Part shown: positions 1-11,480 of the stretch, in pieces
Layout: every line of letters starts with the position of its first letter
Position numbering within the stretch: the stretch's first letter is position 1
Assembly (NCBI GenBank): GCA_021904315.1
Contig: CM038925.1
Location: 16,184,501 to 16,248,500 of the forward strand
Source of the DNA: Sphagnum magellanicum
Taxonomy: Eukaryota > Streptophyta > Sphagnopsida > Sphagnales > Sphagnaceae
Direction: 5' to 3'
DNA length: 64,000 nucleotides
Program-made: the position numbers and the translations under genes
Notes under the pieces: model-generated
Told to the model about the DNA's origin: nothing
Databases searched by the model: none
What the model saw: only the letters and a program-made list of their open reading frames with translations

Positions 1-413
1 CATTTTCAAATTTGCAGACAAGTATCTTGTGAGGGATGGTTGTGTTTTCTCTTTCTACAATGTTGACTTTTGGGTTGTGAAAGACATCAAGTCTTATCTA
101 GAGAACTACAACTTCAAAATTCACTCGAAGTTTGTATTCGTCAACAGTATGCATCGCACAAATCTTGAATTCCCGATGAAAAAGGTAAACATTCTTTGAA
201 TTCCACCAAGGCTTGTTACATTTGCATGAGCTCAATACTAACATATTTCTTTATATGTCATAGATTCTCATGAGGAGGGCGCTTCTAATTGTGCACGAGA
301 ATGGAAGTTTTGTTTTTTTAAAAGATACCCAGCAAGGACACATTTAGGATGATGATGTGTTCTTCAATTGGACCATTCAAGATATTATGACAATGTCAAG
401 GAGTGGCTTACCT
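1..413 (+). pseudogene. Unrecognised two-exon coding remnant
   Basis: From position 2 an open frame with ordinary amino-acid composition runs to about 186 and ends in a good splice donor (AAG|GTAAAC). After a short AT-rich intron ending in ATAG at about 263, a second open stretch follows (ILMRRALLIVHENGSFVFLK...), but it contains a TAG and then a TGA. The 5' part lies outside the window. I do not recognise the family. A CACTA-type transposon end begins about 50 bases downstream. It may be host gene debris or part of a transposon gene. Confidence 0.35.
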
Positions 414-466
414 TTTTGAGCTGGACACAAGATCCACTTTGACACTTTCTAATTGTTTATCCCTAC

Positions 467-655
467 CACTACTAGGAAATGCATCCTAGTTCACTATGGG
501 TTTCACTAGATTTTTGTGAATTTGGACATTTTTACCTAGTGAAATTATTTAACACCCTAGTGAACGGGGACTAGTTGCTACGAACAATGACTCGTTTCAC
601 TAATACCTAATGAAACAAGGTTACTCTTAAATGAAATACAAATTTACCAAACCAA
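467..655 (+). mobile_element. Left terminus of a CACTA-like DNA transposon
   Basis: The segment begins CACTACTAGGAAATG and continues with a subterminal region rich in GTGAA/TTCAC motifs. It aligns over about 190 bases with the left end of the complete element at 20670 (shared: AGTTCACT.TGGGTTTCA, GGGACTAGTTG, GAAACAAGGTTA, GAAATACAAATTTACCA). The flanking trinucleotide is TAC. I could not find a matching right end followed by TAC in the window, so this may be a deleted element or one end of a very large one. Confidence 0.6.
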
Positions 656-2280
656 TGTACATATGCATACTCAAGTTAATAATCTCAAACAAACTAAGTT
701 TTTATTGACAAATAATGAAATGTAAAATACAAAATACAAATACAAATTAACTATTGCATTTACATTCACATCACAAAAACTATCATAGGTGTGACATGAA
801 AAGTGAACCACTATAGCTTCCACTCACCCTATTTAACATCATATTAAAACATATTCATTATTTTTTGAATTTTTAAATCTATAATTATAAGTTACAAATT
901 TTCTTTTTTACATCATTTACATTGTACCCTAGTTACATGTAATAAAGGAATATTCATGCTAAAATTCAAATGTATTTTTGAAAAAAAATTAATTACACAT
1001 TTTTTAATAGTGAATGTTTTTTGAATGTGACTTGCACTTTCATATCATTAGATTTTTTTTTGATGATCAACAAGTTTCAATTAAGAAAATTAACACACTT
1101 CACAAAATCACTACCTTTAATACAACAAGTGGTCAATTTTTAAAGTCATTAACTTAAACCAAAACCTAAAGGTGGATTACATGAATTTTTGATGAATTTC
1201 GGTTTTGCTACAGATCTTAAGATTTAGTAGGTGGGTGAGCCTTGTAATTAGCTTTCTAGTGAGCTAAGGCAAGCCGGATTTGAATAACCTATGTGTTAGA
1301 AACAATATTTCAAGTGACTAGTGGTCTACAACCAAGTTGAATTATCACCTTTGTAAAACCCTCTTGGGTTTTATAGCATAACTTCTTGCTGGTTTATCTG
1401 TAGAACTTAGGATTTGGTAGCAAGATGCACCTTGTTATTAGCTTTCTAGTGAGTTATGGCAAGCCAAATTTGAATAACCTATGTGGTAAAAACAAGATTT
1501 CAAGTGACTAGTGGTCTGCAGCTATGGTGTTGAGTCCTTAAACATTGGTTTAAATGAATGACAATTTGATATAAAGTCCTAAAATGTGTAGTGTGTGAGC
1601 TTGAAAAATATATCTATTATTTCTAATCATAAATGATGCATAGGAGGCAGGCTACTTAATTTCAACTATAAACGCAATCTAACATTTAAAAATACACTTG
1701 CATTTTTCCTTCACCACTAGCATTTGTGCTTTCAAGCATAGTCACCTTGTAGAACTGGGAGTAGAGGGACAGAAAGTCACTTCACAGCATGCACATAAAA
1801 TTTTGACATGAGTTTTGAGGGTCGTTTGGAAACATTATAATTCCATAAGATTTTCATTATATTAACATCATGCCTAAAATGCCACATACACCTAATATAT
1901 ATTAAGCAATAATAACAAAATGTGGTTCGAAAGCACCAAACATTCCATCAAATTTTCACACATAGCAGCATGTTTAAAGACCATTTGGTAATTGTCCTAT
2001 AATCTATAAGTCTAGTCCTTAAAACTAGTTTTAAACTTAAAAACCAAAATTAGTTGGTCAATTTATAATATAAAACAAGTATCATTTTTAATACATGTTT
2101 AAAAACTAAATGGGTGTATTATTTAGTATCATTTTGCGTGACAATAAATTTTTGCATTGTACAAATTATTGATATTCTCACATTGATACTAGCTTGAAAA
2201 TGCCACATTGATCTACCCTAAACCATTTATGATTTTTTGTAGGTCTAGTTGCCCCATAGATTTCTAATGAAGCACAATGG
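656..2280. other. AT-rich intergenic DNA with one tandem duplication
   Basis: No coding signal. A segment of about 125 bases at roughly 1208-1333 (containing TAGCTTTCTAGTGAG and CAAGTGACTAGTGGTCT) is repeated at about 1397-1523 with modest divergence, a spacing of about 190 bases. Confidence 0.5.
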
Positions 2281-3060
2281 CAAGATTGGCACTAACGCAC
2301 CCCCAGGTTCCTTAAGGGACTCAAATGTGAGTCCAGACTAAAGATTGAGGCACGGGCAAATTCGGATTCACAAGACTCACCACGGCCCGAACTTGGGCCA
2401 CCACCTTCCCCCTTATAGTATACTCTGTGCCTCTCCACGAAGCCCACATTGAACTAGCTTTTTCTCCCGAGATTCCCAAATGAGAGTCCCAAAATTACCA
2501 AAGTCGGGACTCCCGCGACTTTGGTGCCCCATAACTTTGTGTGTAGACCTCTGATTGGGATGAGGTTTAAAGAAAAGTTGTAGCTCTCGTCAAGAGCTTT
2601 CCAATGGTATGTCGCATGCCACCTGCACTCAAGGAAATTGGGTCAATTCCTGACTTTTAGTTGTCGTGAGTCAAATTGCCAATTTGACTCCCGACATTTC
2701 TTTTGGCCATAACTTGTGTTTTAAATGTGCAAATGGGTGATGCGAGCCAATTTTAGACATTTATGTTTCAATAGATTTTCAATGATATAAAGAACTCTTC
2801 AAACCAATGGGTTTTGACCCCTGTAATCACTCCCTGAAGATTTGGGAGTCCTTCGGGACTTCAACTCCCCAAGTGGGAGTTGCCTTGGGAGTGTGAAGGT
2901 TCATTCTCTCACACTCTCCTACACTCCCGGGAGTATAAGATGTGCCTCCCAGGTCTCCCACTTGTCTCGCCCTCTTGCAAGCCCTTGCTTTGGTCATGAG
3001 CCCAAGGTTAGGGTTGCGACAAGCACGAAAATGACAATGTGAAGAAGACACGAGAAGTCA
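2281..3060. other. GC-richer unassigned repeat-like segment
   Basis: This block is clearly richer in G+C than its surroundings. It carries recurring GACTCCCG / GGGACTC / CTCCCGGGAG motifs, some of them palindromic (near 2855-2885 and 2920-2937). Both strands show short open frames, none resembling a known protein. Sharp composition edges suggest a transposon-derived segment, but I found no terminal repeats. Confidence 0.3.
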
Positions 3061-6000
3061 AGCACATGAAAGTGTGTGTTACTAAAGGCAAAAAGATCAA
3101 TGGGTCGCCCAAAATAAACATTGGGACTGGATGGAAAAAATTTAAAACAACTAATGAGTTGAAAGTAAGGGACCATCTTTCATTAAAAATAGTTTTAATA
3201 ATGAAAATTTATAATGAGTTTTTGCATTATGAAGGATATTAAGTTGAAGGATAACTTATTTATAACTTTTTTTCAAATCTGATGTAAAACCACGATGTGC
3301 ATGAAAATGGCTAAAGAAAAGTAATTGTTTGTTAATATTTGATTATAGATGAAAAAAATAGTTTTTGACCAATATTTGGGAATTAAGGGGCACCCACCAA
3401 AATAGTAGGCATTCACACTACAATAGTGGGCATCCACATCAAAATAATATATTACCCATGATTGACAGGCTACTAGAATTTAAGTGGGTTTTCACATCAA
3501 AATATTGAATCAAAAAATGAAATATTAACCATGACAAGGTTAAACTCTAATATATTTCAAAGAACATCAATGTGGGAGAAAAGGGGTAAAGAGGGATGGT
3601 TGCCATCTTGTGTGAATTTGGAATGTTGGTCCTCTACTTGAATGACCTTAAGGATAGCTCAAAACTTAACATGAAAGGACAAATGCAAGCCCAAAAATAA
3701 GGTGAATTATAATATATTCAAAATTTTGTGTAACTAATGTCGAATCAAGTCATTGATTTTCACTAACATTATAAGAAATCTGGGTTAATATGCTATTAGG
3801 GTTTAACAAATATTTAATTAATTTAAGATTTTACAAAAGTCTGAAAATCCAAACATTAACCTGACATTGTTATATTTATTCAAATTTACAATTATAAATC
3901 ACTTGGTGGACACTAGGACCAAAAGGAAAAGCTAAAAAAAACACACAAAATTTAGCCTTGTGGGTATGTGTTCAATTCTATTCATGAAAGAAAAAATTAA
4001 ATTCAGAAGTAATTATATGTAGGATTATTGATCATGATTTATTATAACAAGAGAAAGATCTTATTTGAAAAATAAAGTGCAAGACTCACATTGTATAATT
4101 AGTCTAATGTTATATGATATCAAGTTTTGAAAAAAAGGTTTTAAAGTTTTGAGTTAATTTCTTCTCTGGTGGATGAGTTGAAATCAAGAGCTTATGATGA
4201 TGTTGATGAGTAGTTTAATGATGAAAATAACAACATGGCACGAATGTTGTAATGTCGGATGAAAAAATCATAAATTCTACTACTTGTTGAACTAAGAACA
4301 AACTGAATTATGCAAATGTAATATTTCCATAATTGTTGTTGATAAAAATGAATCAATAACAACTATGAAAAATAAAATAGTTGTACAATTCGATTTGTTT
4401 TTAACTCAACAATGCAATTCAATCTATAATTTATTTTCAATCGTCATTACAACATGTGCGTTAGATTGTTAGGTTGTTGTTTTTAAGAAGAATCTACAAC
4501 CTTTAAACCTTAAAAAATATAAATATGTTGAAAGGTACACCACATCCAAACCAAAATATGATTCACCTATAACAACACAAACAATTATGACATGGTGGCC
4601 ATTAAGAAGTTAACTTAAAAAAGAAACAAAAATTTGAAAATTTTAGTAAAAAATGCAAGTTATAACATAACAATTTTGATCTTTATTGGGCGAAATGCCC
4701 TTAACATAGAAAAACGAAATGCAATAGTATACACATAGAAATTGTATATATTCTTGCATTTCATTTTTTTGTGTTGAAAACAAACATATATATAGACACA
4801 TAAAATTCAATTAATTAATTAAACTATGACTATATATTTTTATTTGAAATTCATATTTGAACTATATTGAAAAAAAATAAAAAAAACATATAAACATAAT
4901 ACTCACATGAAACACACACATGAAACACCCACACAAAGTAACATAAACATTACATTCACACCTGCACACAAAAAACGCACTAAGTCCTTCACACAAAAAA
5001 ATGAATATGTAAACAAATATTCAAACAAAACTCATATCCAAACGATTCTTATCTTGAAAATTGTCTATGTACCACACACCAAAATATCTATGACATACAT
5101 GTGATGACTTACAACTTTATGGATTATTTTCAACACACATTTTTTTTTAAACATATAAATAATAAAAAACCCAAAAAAATGCACACACATCCACATACAT
5201 ATATAACCACACATCCATACATACATATAATTTAGACTACATATAAACAAACAAATATCATATAATTTAATAGATTTATAATGATTTAATGGACCTGAAT
5301 GCAAATTTCATTTAAACTATGAATTAAAACATATTAGTACAACAATAATTTTTAAGAAAAATCTAACATGAAATATTACCATAGTAATGGAAGAAAATTA
5401 TGTTACTATTTATCAACCCTATAAATCAACTTTCAATAATAAACCCTATAATTAATATTTAAACCATAACCCTAAATTTAGATTTTATACATTAAACTTT
5501 AGAAACATTAAATAAATATCTCAAATATGAACCATTTAATAAATATTTTACTACCTTTGAGTTATTTATCAAGGATTGGTGTATCCTTGAATGATAAATT
5601 AAATATTTAAAAAAACTTTAGTATTAATTCCAAATTCATGAACATAGATAATTTAGTAAAATATTTGATAATTACATAATAATTGACTATTGATTTTTTA
5701 ATATGTAAATTTCATTTAAATATATATTAAAAAATAACTTGTTATGAAATATTAAGTAGTCATTAATTAATTTAAAGGTATGTTTAAAAAATAAATTTGT
5801 AGAATTAAATGCCCATTTACTACACAAAAATAATTATTCAAAAATCTAAATCTTTTTATTATTGTAAATTTTTCCCTTAATAAGTTTTTATTGGAACAAA
5901 AATAAATGGAAAACAATATAAATTTGTATTCCTAATTGTCCTATTTTTTATCCCATTTAAATTTTAAATTTTATAGAACATGGGTAATGCATTCCAACAA

Positions 6001-6067
6001 AAAAAATGTTAAAATAAGTCTATATTAAGTTTAGGGTGTAATGTTATCTAATATTTAATGTAAATTA
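3061..6067. other. AT-rich intergenic DNA, no gene seen
   Basis: Low-complexity AT-rich sequence without a credible open frame. The stretch 4900-5240 is biased towards CA and CATA repeats (ACACACATCC, CATACATACA), which explains the short open frames there. Confidence 0.5.
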
Positions 6068-6665
6068 TTATTTGTGTGTTAAATTATAAGGTTTAAGGTT
6101 TATGGTTTGCGATTTTGGAATTAAGTTTAGTGTTTATAGTTTACGGTTTAAGGTTGAAGTTTAGGTTTTAGGTTTAGGTTTAGGTTTAAATTTTAGGGTT
6201 TAGGGTTTGGGGTTAAATTTAAGTTTTAAGGTTAGGTTTTAAGTTTTAAGGGTTAACATCTAGGTTTAAGTTTTAGGCCTAATGTTAATGTTAATTACAT
6301 GATAGTTGAAATGTTACACTGGATTGTAGACCTTAAACCCTAAACCATCAACCTTTAACGTTTCATAAACACCAAAATAACATTATAGACCATTATTATG
6401 TTGTACATTCAAAACTTTATATGTTCAAACATAGAATCCTATGTTATATTAACATATATCCCACACAATCGAATATTATGCCCTACACCTTAAACCCTAA
6501 ATGAAATAACACAATTGCATAATCCCATACAATGTCAAAAGATACCTTAATTTACCTCTTAAACACACTATTTATAACCTTAAATGATACACCACAAATC
6601 CATTGTTAACCTTAAATGTTGTAGCATACATTTTAAGCCTTACACCTTAAACCATAAACCTCTAA
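6068..6665. repeat. Degenerate interstitial telomere-like DNA, both orientations
   Basis: From about 6075 to 6290 the plus strand is dominated by variants of the plant telomere unit (TTTAGGG, TTTAGGTT, TTTAAGGTT, including TTTAGGGTTTAGGGTTTGGGG). From about 6330 the complementary orientation appears in scattered runs (CCTTAAACCCTAAACCAT, ACCTTAAACCCTAAATG, ACCTTAAACCATAAACC) to 6660. It is degenerate, so it is an old insertion or repair scar and not a functional telomere. Confidence 0.6.
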
Positions 6666-6949
6666 ACAAAAACACCAAAAGTTGGTATATTAGCAATAGT
6701 GGTATTTCGTAAGGATTCATCAATAAGCCAAAATAGAAAACTAATAACCATCATGCCATGTGGGATAACTTGCATCCAATCTAGTATTGAAACTTTAGTA
6801 ACTACGAAGTGGAGACTCCATTTTCAAATTGCTAAGGGCTAAGAGATCCATTAAACATAAATTTCATGCACCATTCTTACAATTGGGAGGTTTAGGAAGC
6901 TAACAACTTTGGGTTGGAGTGCAAGTCTTAGTTTTTTCTTGAAACAAGA

Positions 6950-7510
6950 TAGAACACGATTGAATTTTCCATCAAAAAGATATTTCAATGTAAGAGTGAA
7001 ATGAAGTTAAGGTTTTGGGAAATAATTTGGAATGCTAAGGAGCTAGAGGTTCGAAGGGGATGAAGGGCATGATAATTGAAAAAACAGAACACAATTAAAC
7101 TTTTCATCAAAAAGTTTTTTCAGTGTAGGAGTGAAATGAAATTAGGGTTTGAAGGAAGAATCCGAAATGCCAAAAAGCTAGAGCTTTGAAGGGGATGAAA
7201 GGCAAGAGACCTAAAAAGACAAAGTGCAATCAAATTTTCCATCAAGAAGTTTTTTTAGTGTAGGAGTGAAGTGAAGTTAAGGTTTGGGGGAAGAATCCGG
7301 AACACCAAGGAGTTGGAGCTTCGAAGGGGGTGAAAGGTAAGAAAACTTAAAAGACAAAGTGCGATCAAACTTTCCATCAAGAAGTTTTCTCAGTGTAGGA
7401 GTGAAGTGAAATTAGGGTTTGGGGGGAAGAATTTGAACATTAAAGATTTGGAGCTTAAGAAGGAATCAAGGGTAAAAAAACTAAGAAGACATAATGCGAT
7501 TAAACATTCT
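6950..7510. repeat. 134-bp tandem repeat, about four copies
   Basis: Units begin near 6953, 7087, 7220 and 7353, with a partial one near 7492. Each has the order: ACAATTAAA/GATTGAATTT, TTCCATCAAGAAGTTTT, CAGTGTAGGAGTGAAGTG, a TTAGGGTTTGG-like stretch, AGAATCCGGAA, and GCTTCGAAGGGG. Stops in all frames argue against coding. Confidence 0.7.
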
Positions 7511-8575
7511 ATGTTCAACTACTATTTATTTGAAAAGCGTTATCAAATTCAACATTTTTCTTCATGGAAGTAGATTCTCAAGTGCTTTAACCCAAGAAAA
7601 TAATGTCTCTTTTCATCTTGTGATTACCATTTCATACATCTAAGTTCTCTAAATCGACTCTTCCAACAAAGAATCCATTTGTTGTCCCTTTTTTGTGTTA
7701 ATAGGGAGGATTCTAAAACATGGGATTGCATGCTCAAAAACATGATGCGTTGACAAGTTTTGAGAACGTCTTTTGGCTAAAGAATATTGCTTCTATTCGA
7801 TCCCACCTTTTGGAAAAGGATAGAGCTATCACAGAAAAAGGTGAGTACTATACAATTATTTATTAACATCACAATGATTATACAGATTCACCACTTTCAT
7901 CATATCAAATCCTTCTCCCAAGGTACAACCATGGAGTTGCTTACACAACCACAAGTTACGGCTGTGTTGTCTTTAGATGCATACACAAGATACTGCCAAA
8001 AGTAGTGCAACTAGATGGCATCACCATTATTCTGATTTGCAAAGTTGTATAAGTCCATGTTAAGCTTGGTGTACTTGTTCATATTCATAGAAAGGCATAA
8101 TGGTTGCAAGTAATGTTGTTGTGAACATAATCTAATTGCATGATAGAAATTAAAATTCAAACAAACATTTACTGAATTTGGAAAGAATATAACAAATGGA
8201 GGTATTTAGTTGGAGATGTGTACCTCTCGAACAAATAACAGCTTCATAAAGATTGGGTCTGAAGTTGGTACCAAAAGTTAAGAATTGACATGATCCAAAA
8301 GTTTTTTGAAATGAAAACTCAATTGAATGGGAACTAGATCTCCAAAGAAAATACAAACAAGGTTTAAGGTTAAAGAATTGACATGATTTAGAACAAGACT
8401 CAATCGAATCCGAACTAGTTCATAAGTGTTTTGTCACTAGGTAACCTCCTAAGGCTCCTAGGGGGTACGAAGAAATTACAGACATTGAATCCAAATGCCA
8501 ACCACCCTTCGAGAGGATCACGAGGTGTAAACTATAAACCCTAATTCTTTGCAACTTCGCTACAAATCGTGACTT
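7511..8575. other. Intergenic DNA, no gene seen
   Basis: Only short chance open frames. No recognisable protein, RNA gene or terminal repeats. Confidence 0.45.
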
Positions 8576-9015
8576 CTAGAAACTGCCAGCAAAGACATTT
8601 ACCAATTCGGCAACAACAACAAATATGGTGACTAAATTTTGAAACACCTTCGTACCATATTTCTGCAACAAGCTTTTGATGAGCTTCGCTATGTATATGA
8701 GGATGTTTTCAGCCTTTTGCCCAATCTTCGCATCACCCATTTTGAAGATGTCAAGTTCCACCCATGAACCTGCAAACATTCGCATTAGTTCACTTTCCAG
8801 TTTGTCGTGTTCACTCATTCGAATTTCGCTGTCTTTTTTTTCAAACTCAGGATCGTCATCAATTTCCGGGAAATCAACATATTGGAATTGTTTGCACTCT
8901 GGAAATTCTTTTTTGATATGTTCAAGGTTCTTTTGTAACCACTTGTCGTCATCAATCTTTGTGAACAAAATGACAAAGTTCCTCTCACCATCTTGGAATT
9001 CTCACATTCGCATAT
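8576..9015 (-). pseudogene. Fragment of a possible P-loop GTPase (AIG1-like)
   Basis: On the minus strand an open frame reads from about 9007 (EFQDGERNFVILFTKIDDDKW...) to a TAG at 8576. The TKID within FVILFTKIDDD fits a G4 (T/N-K-x-D) motif after a hydrophobic beta strand, as in AIG1/GIMAP-type GTPases. It is followed by an acidic/charged helix (EIDDDPEFEKKDSEIR) and a hydrophobic C-terminal segment (LVTIFVVVAELVNVFAGSF). No P-loop or G3 motif is visible upstream, where a stop is met at once. It is thus at most the C-terminal part of a truncated gene or a last exon. The family call is tentative. Confidence 0.35.
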
Positions 9016-9429
9016 TTTAGTCAAATTATTCTACATGACTTTGATGGATCCTTAGCTTGCTTTCAGGATCCTTGATATTTTTTCATCACAATTTAAATAT
9101 CAATTTAGTTATAAACCAATAGAAGCAACAAAAAAGAAATAACAAGGGATCTTTTGAAATTTTTGTTGTTCTTATCCCTTGTAAGGTATTCTTACAATTC
9201 AAAATCGAACACAACAATACATTCCTTCATTACAAGGAAAATTACTAACATTACTTTGTTCCAACCTAAGTTATATCAACAACACATTCGTTATAAAATT
9301 GTAGTTGCAATATTATACAAAGTTATTGAACCAAATTTTCGTAAGATACCTAGTAATTCAAATAGTTCCATTCCATCAATTAATATGATGGAAAAATACC
9401 AATTGTTAGATGGTCCCAAGGAAATATAG

Positions 9430-10410
9430 AAAACGTTTGGCAGCCACTAGGTGTTTTTTAGTAATTAATTGAAGGAAATCATAAAAAACGCCTAGCGGCC
9501 ATTAAGGGTTCTTTGCTTCCAGAGTCAATGAGAATGCCTGGTAGCAACTAGGCATTTTCTAGATCAAAAATTGGAGAAATTTTTTAGCGGCCACTAGGCA
9601 TTTTCTAGATTGGAAATTATAAAAGACGTTTGGTGATCATTATGGGTTTTCTGGATCCAAAATCAATGAAACGCTTGGTGACCACTAAGCATTTCTTGGA
9701 CTAGAAATTGAAAAAAATGCCTAATGGTCATGCGGTGTTTTCTTGATTATAAATTCTAAAAAATGCATGGTGGCTACCAAATGTTTTATGGATCAAAAAT
9801 CATAGAAAATGCTTGGCGGTTACTAATCATTTTTTGGATTAGAAATGCTAGAAAATGTCTAGTAGCTACTAGGCGTTTTTTGGATCAAAAATGCTAAAAA
9901 ACATTTAGTGACCGCTAGGCATTTTTTGGATTGGAAACCTTAAAAAACCCTTGGTAGCTACTAAGCATTTTTTGGATTGGAAATGTTTGAAAACCCTTAA
10001 TAACCACTAGGCATTTTCAGGGTCAAAAATGCTAGAAAATACTTAACAATTGCCAGATATTTTTTGGATTGGAAATGTTACAAAACACCTCGTAGTTGCC
10101 AAACATTTTTTGGATCGAAAATGTTTGAAATTTTTTGGCAGTTGCTAAACGTTTTCTAGATTAGCAATTCTAGAAATGCCTCATGGCCACAATGTGTTTT
10201 ATGGGTTGGAAATCGTAGAAAATGTTTAGTGGCCACCAGGCATTTTTTAGATTAGAAATCGTAGAAAACATTTGGTAGCTAACAAACACTTTGTGGATCA
10301 AAGAAAAGCGAGAATCCCAGAAAAAGGCTAGCAGTTGTTAGGAATTTTTCCAATACCCAATTGAAAATAAACACAAAAAACGTTTGGAAACCACCATGTG
10401 ATTTCTACAA
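9430..10410. repeat. 46-bp tandem hairpin repeat, about 20 copies
   Basis: About twenty diverged units with a period of roughly 46 bases. A typical unit is an imperfect palindrome of the form AATGCCTAGTGGCCACTAGG followed by CATTTT, then a spacer of the type TTGGATTAGAAAT. Good examples start near 9533, 9669, 9852, 9896 and 10218. The arms vary while often keeping complementarity (e.g. AATGTCTAGTAGCTACTAGG). No coding frame runs through it. Confidence 0.8.
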
Positions 10411-11480
10411 TTCCTTTTAATACGAAATCTAAAACTTCCTAACGGTCGATATGCGTTCTTTCGAATTTTATAGCATTGGCATTTTCTAGATGACTCCTAT
10501 GTAATGATCTAGAAAAACATTTCTAGGCCGAAGTAATTGTGTGAAATCCAATGTATCTTAATATAATATTCTAGAAATTTTTTTATAATTTGTTGGGTGA
10601 AATGTAGTTTTTTTTAAAGTAATATTCTTAGAAGTTTTTAGTAATTAATGGACATTCAATTGAATTAAATAGAAAAAAATCCTTTACTAATGGAATGGGT
10701 GGTTTGTCATGACCATATGTGTGTTAATTATAACCTATAGTGTGCTATGGTAGCGAGTAATGCTTACTTAGGGTTTCTAGGTTTAGGGTTAGAGGAGAAT
10801 GACTCTTCTAATAAGACCCACCCTCATGTTGTGAGTGGGGGTATAAAGTGTGAGAGAGGGCTCAAAGAACATAGTTTTTTGAGTTGAGCCTAGAGCGTTG
10901 GGAGTAGTTGGAGTTAATGGAGCTTCGAGCTATGGTGTCCTGTTAGCATCGGCCTAGATTCTCTAAGTGGAGTGGGCTTGGTTTGACTGTATGTGTTTGC
11001 ATCACGAGTTTTATGATAGTAGATCTTTTTCGTGTCATTTTCACTCAAAGAACTCAATTGTGGTACACATGTATTTGTGTATCCTCTCGTCCATGTTATG
11101 TGTTTGTGTGTGTATGTGAGTATGGTATGTCAGCAATGTATGTTGTATGACGATATGTATTCGCACGACAAGTTTGTTGAGGGGGTTTTCATTTTTTATT
11201 TAATTTTGGGTTCCGATGTAGTAATATTCATCCATAAACTCTGTGAATGTTGGGTGTTTGGCAAATAAATTATATTTAGGAACGGTGAAAACATGACAGC
11301 AAATATGCATTTTAGTGACACAATTTCTATCTAGGATCTGAGTGACAATTGAAAGGTTCGAATTGAAGTAGGATAGTGCAAAGATCCATCATTAGTTTCA
11401 ATCTATGGTACTAGTGGAGTGGAGAATTGTATAGTTGTTACCATCATATCTATGGTTGAGGCGTTTGAGTAGTGAAGACT
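10411..11480 (+). other. Intergenic; promoter-like block at 10.74-11.05 kb
   Basis: A GC-richer block at about 10740-11020 contains GGGTATAAAGTG (10849-10860), a plausible TATA box, followed by a GAGAGAGGG leader-like stretch and no gene. It could be the promoter of the decayed transposon gene at 11.5 kb, or part of a solo LTR, but I could not define LTR ends. Confidence 0.3.

Noticed and set aside
4907..5304. Small open frames on both strands
   Set aside because: They come from CA/CATA-rich low-complexity DNA.
9430..10410. Regular array that could be taken for a CRISPR
   Set aside because: Units abut with no unique spacers, they are diverged, and the setting is a plant-type genome.
10740..11030. 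Possible solo LTR with TATA box
   Set aside because: I found no TG...CA ends with target duplication, and no partner copy in the window.
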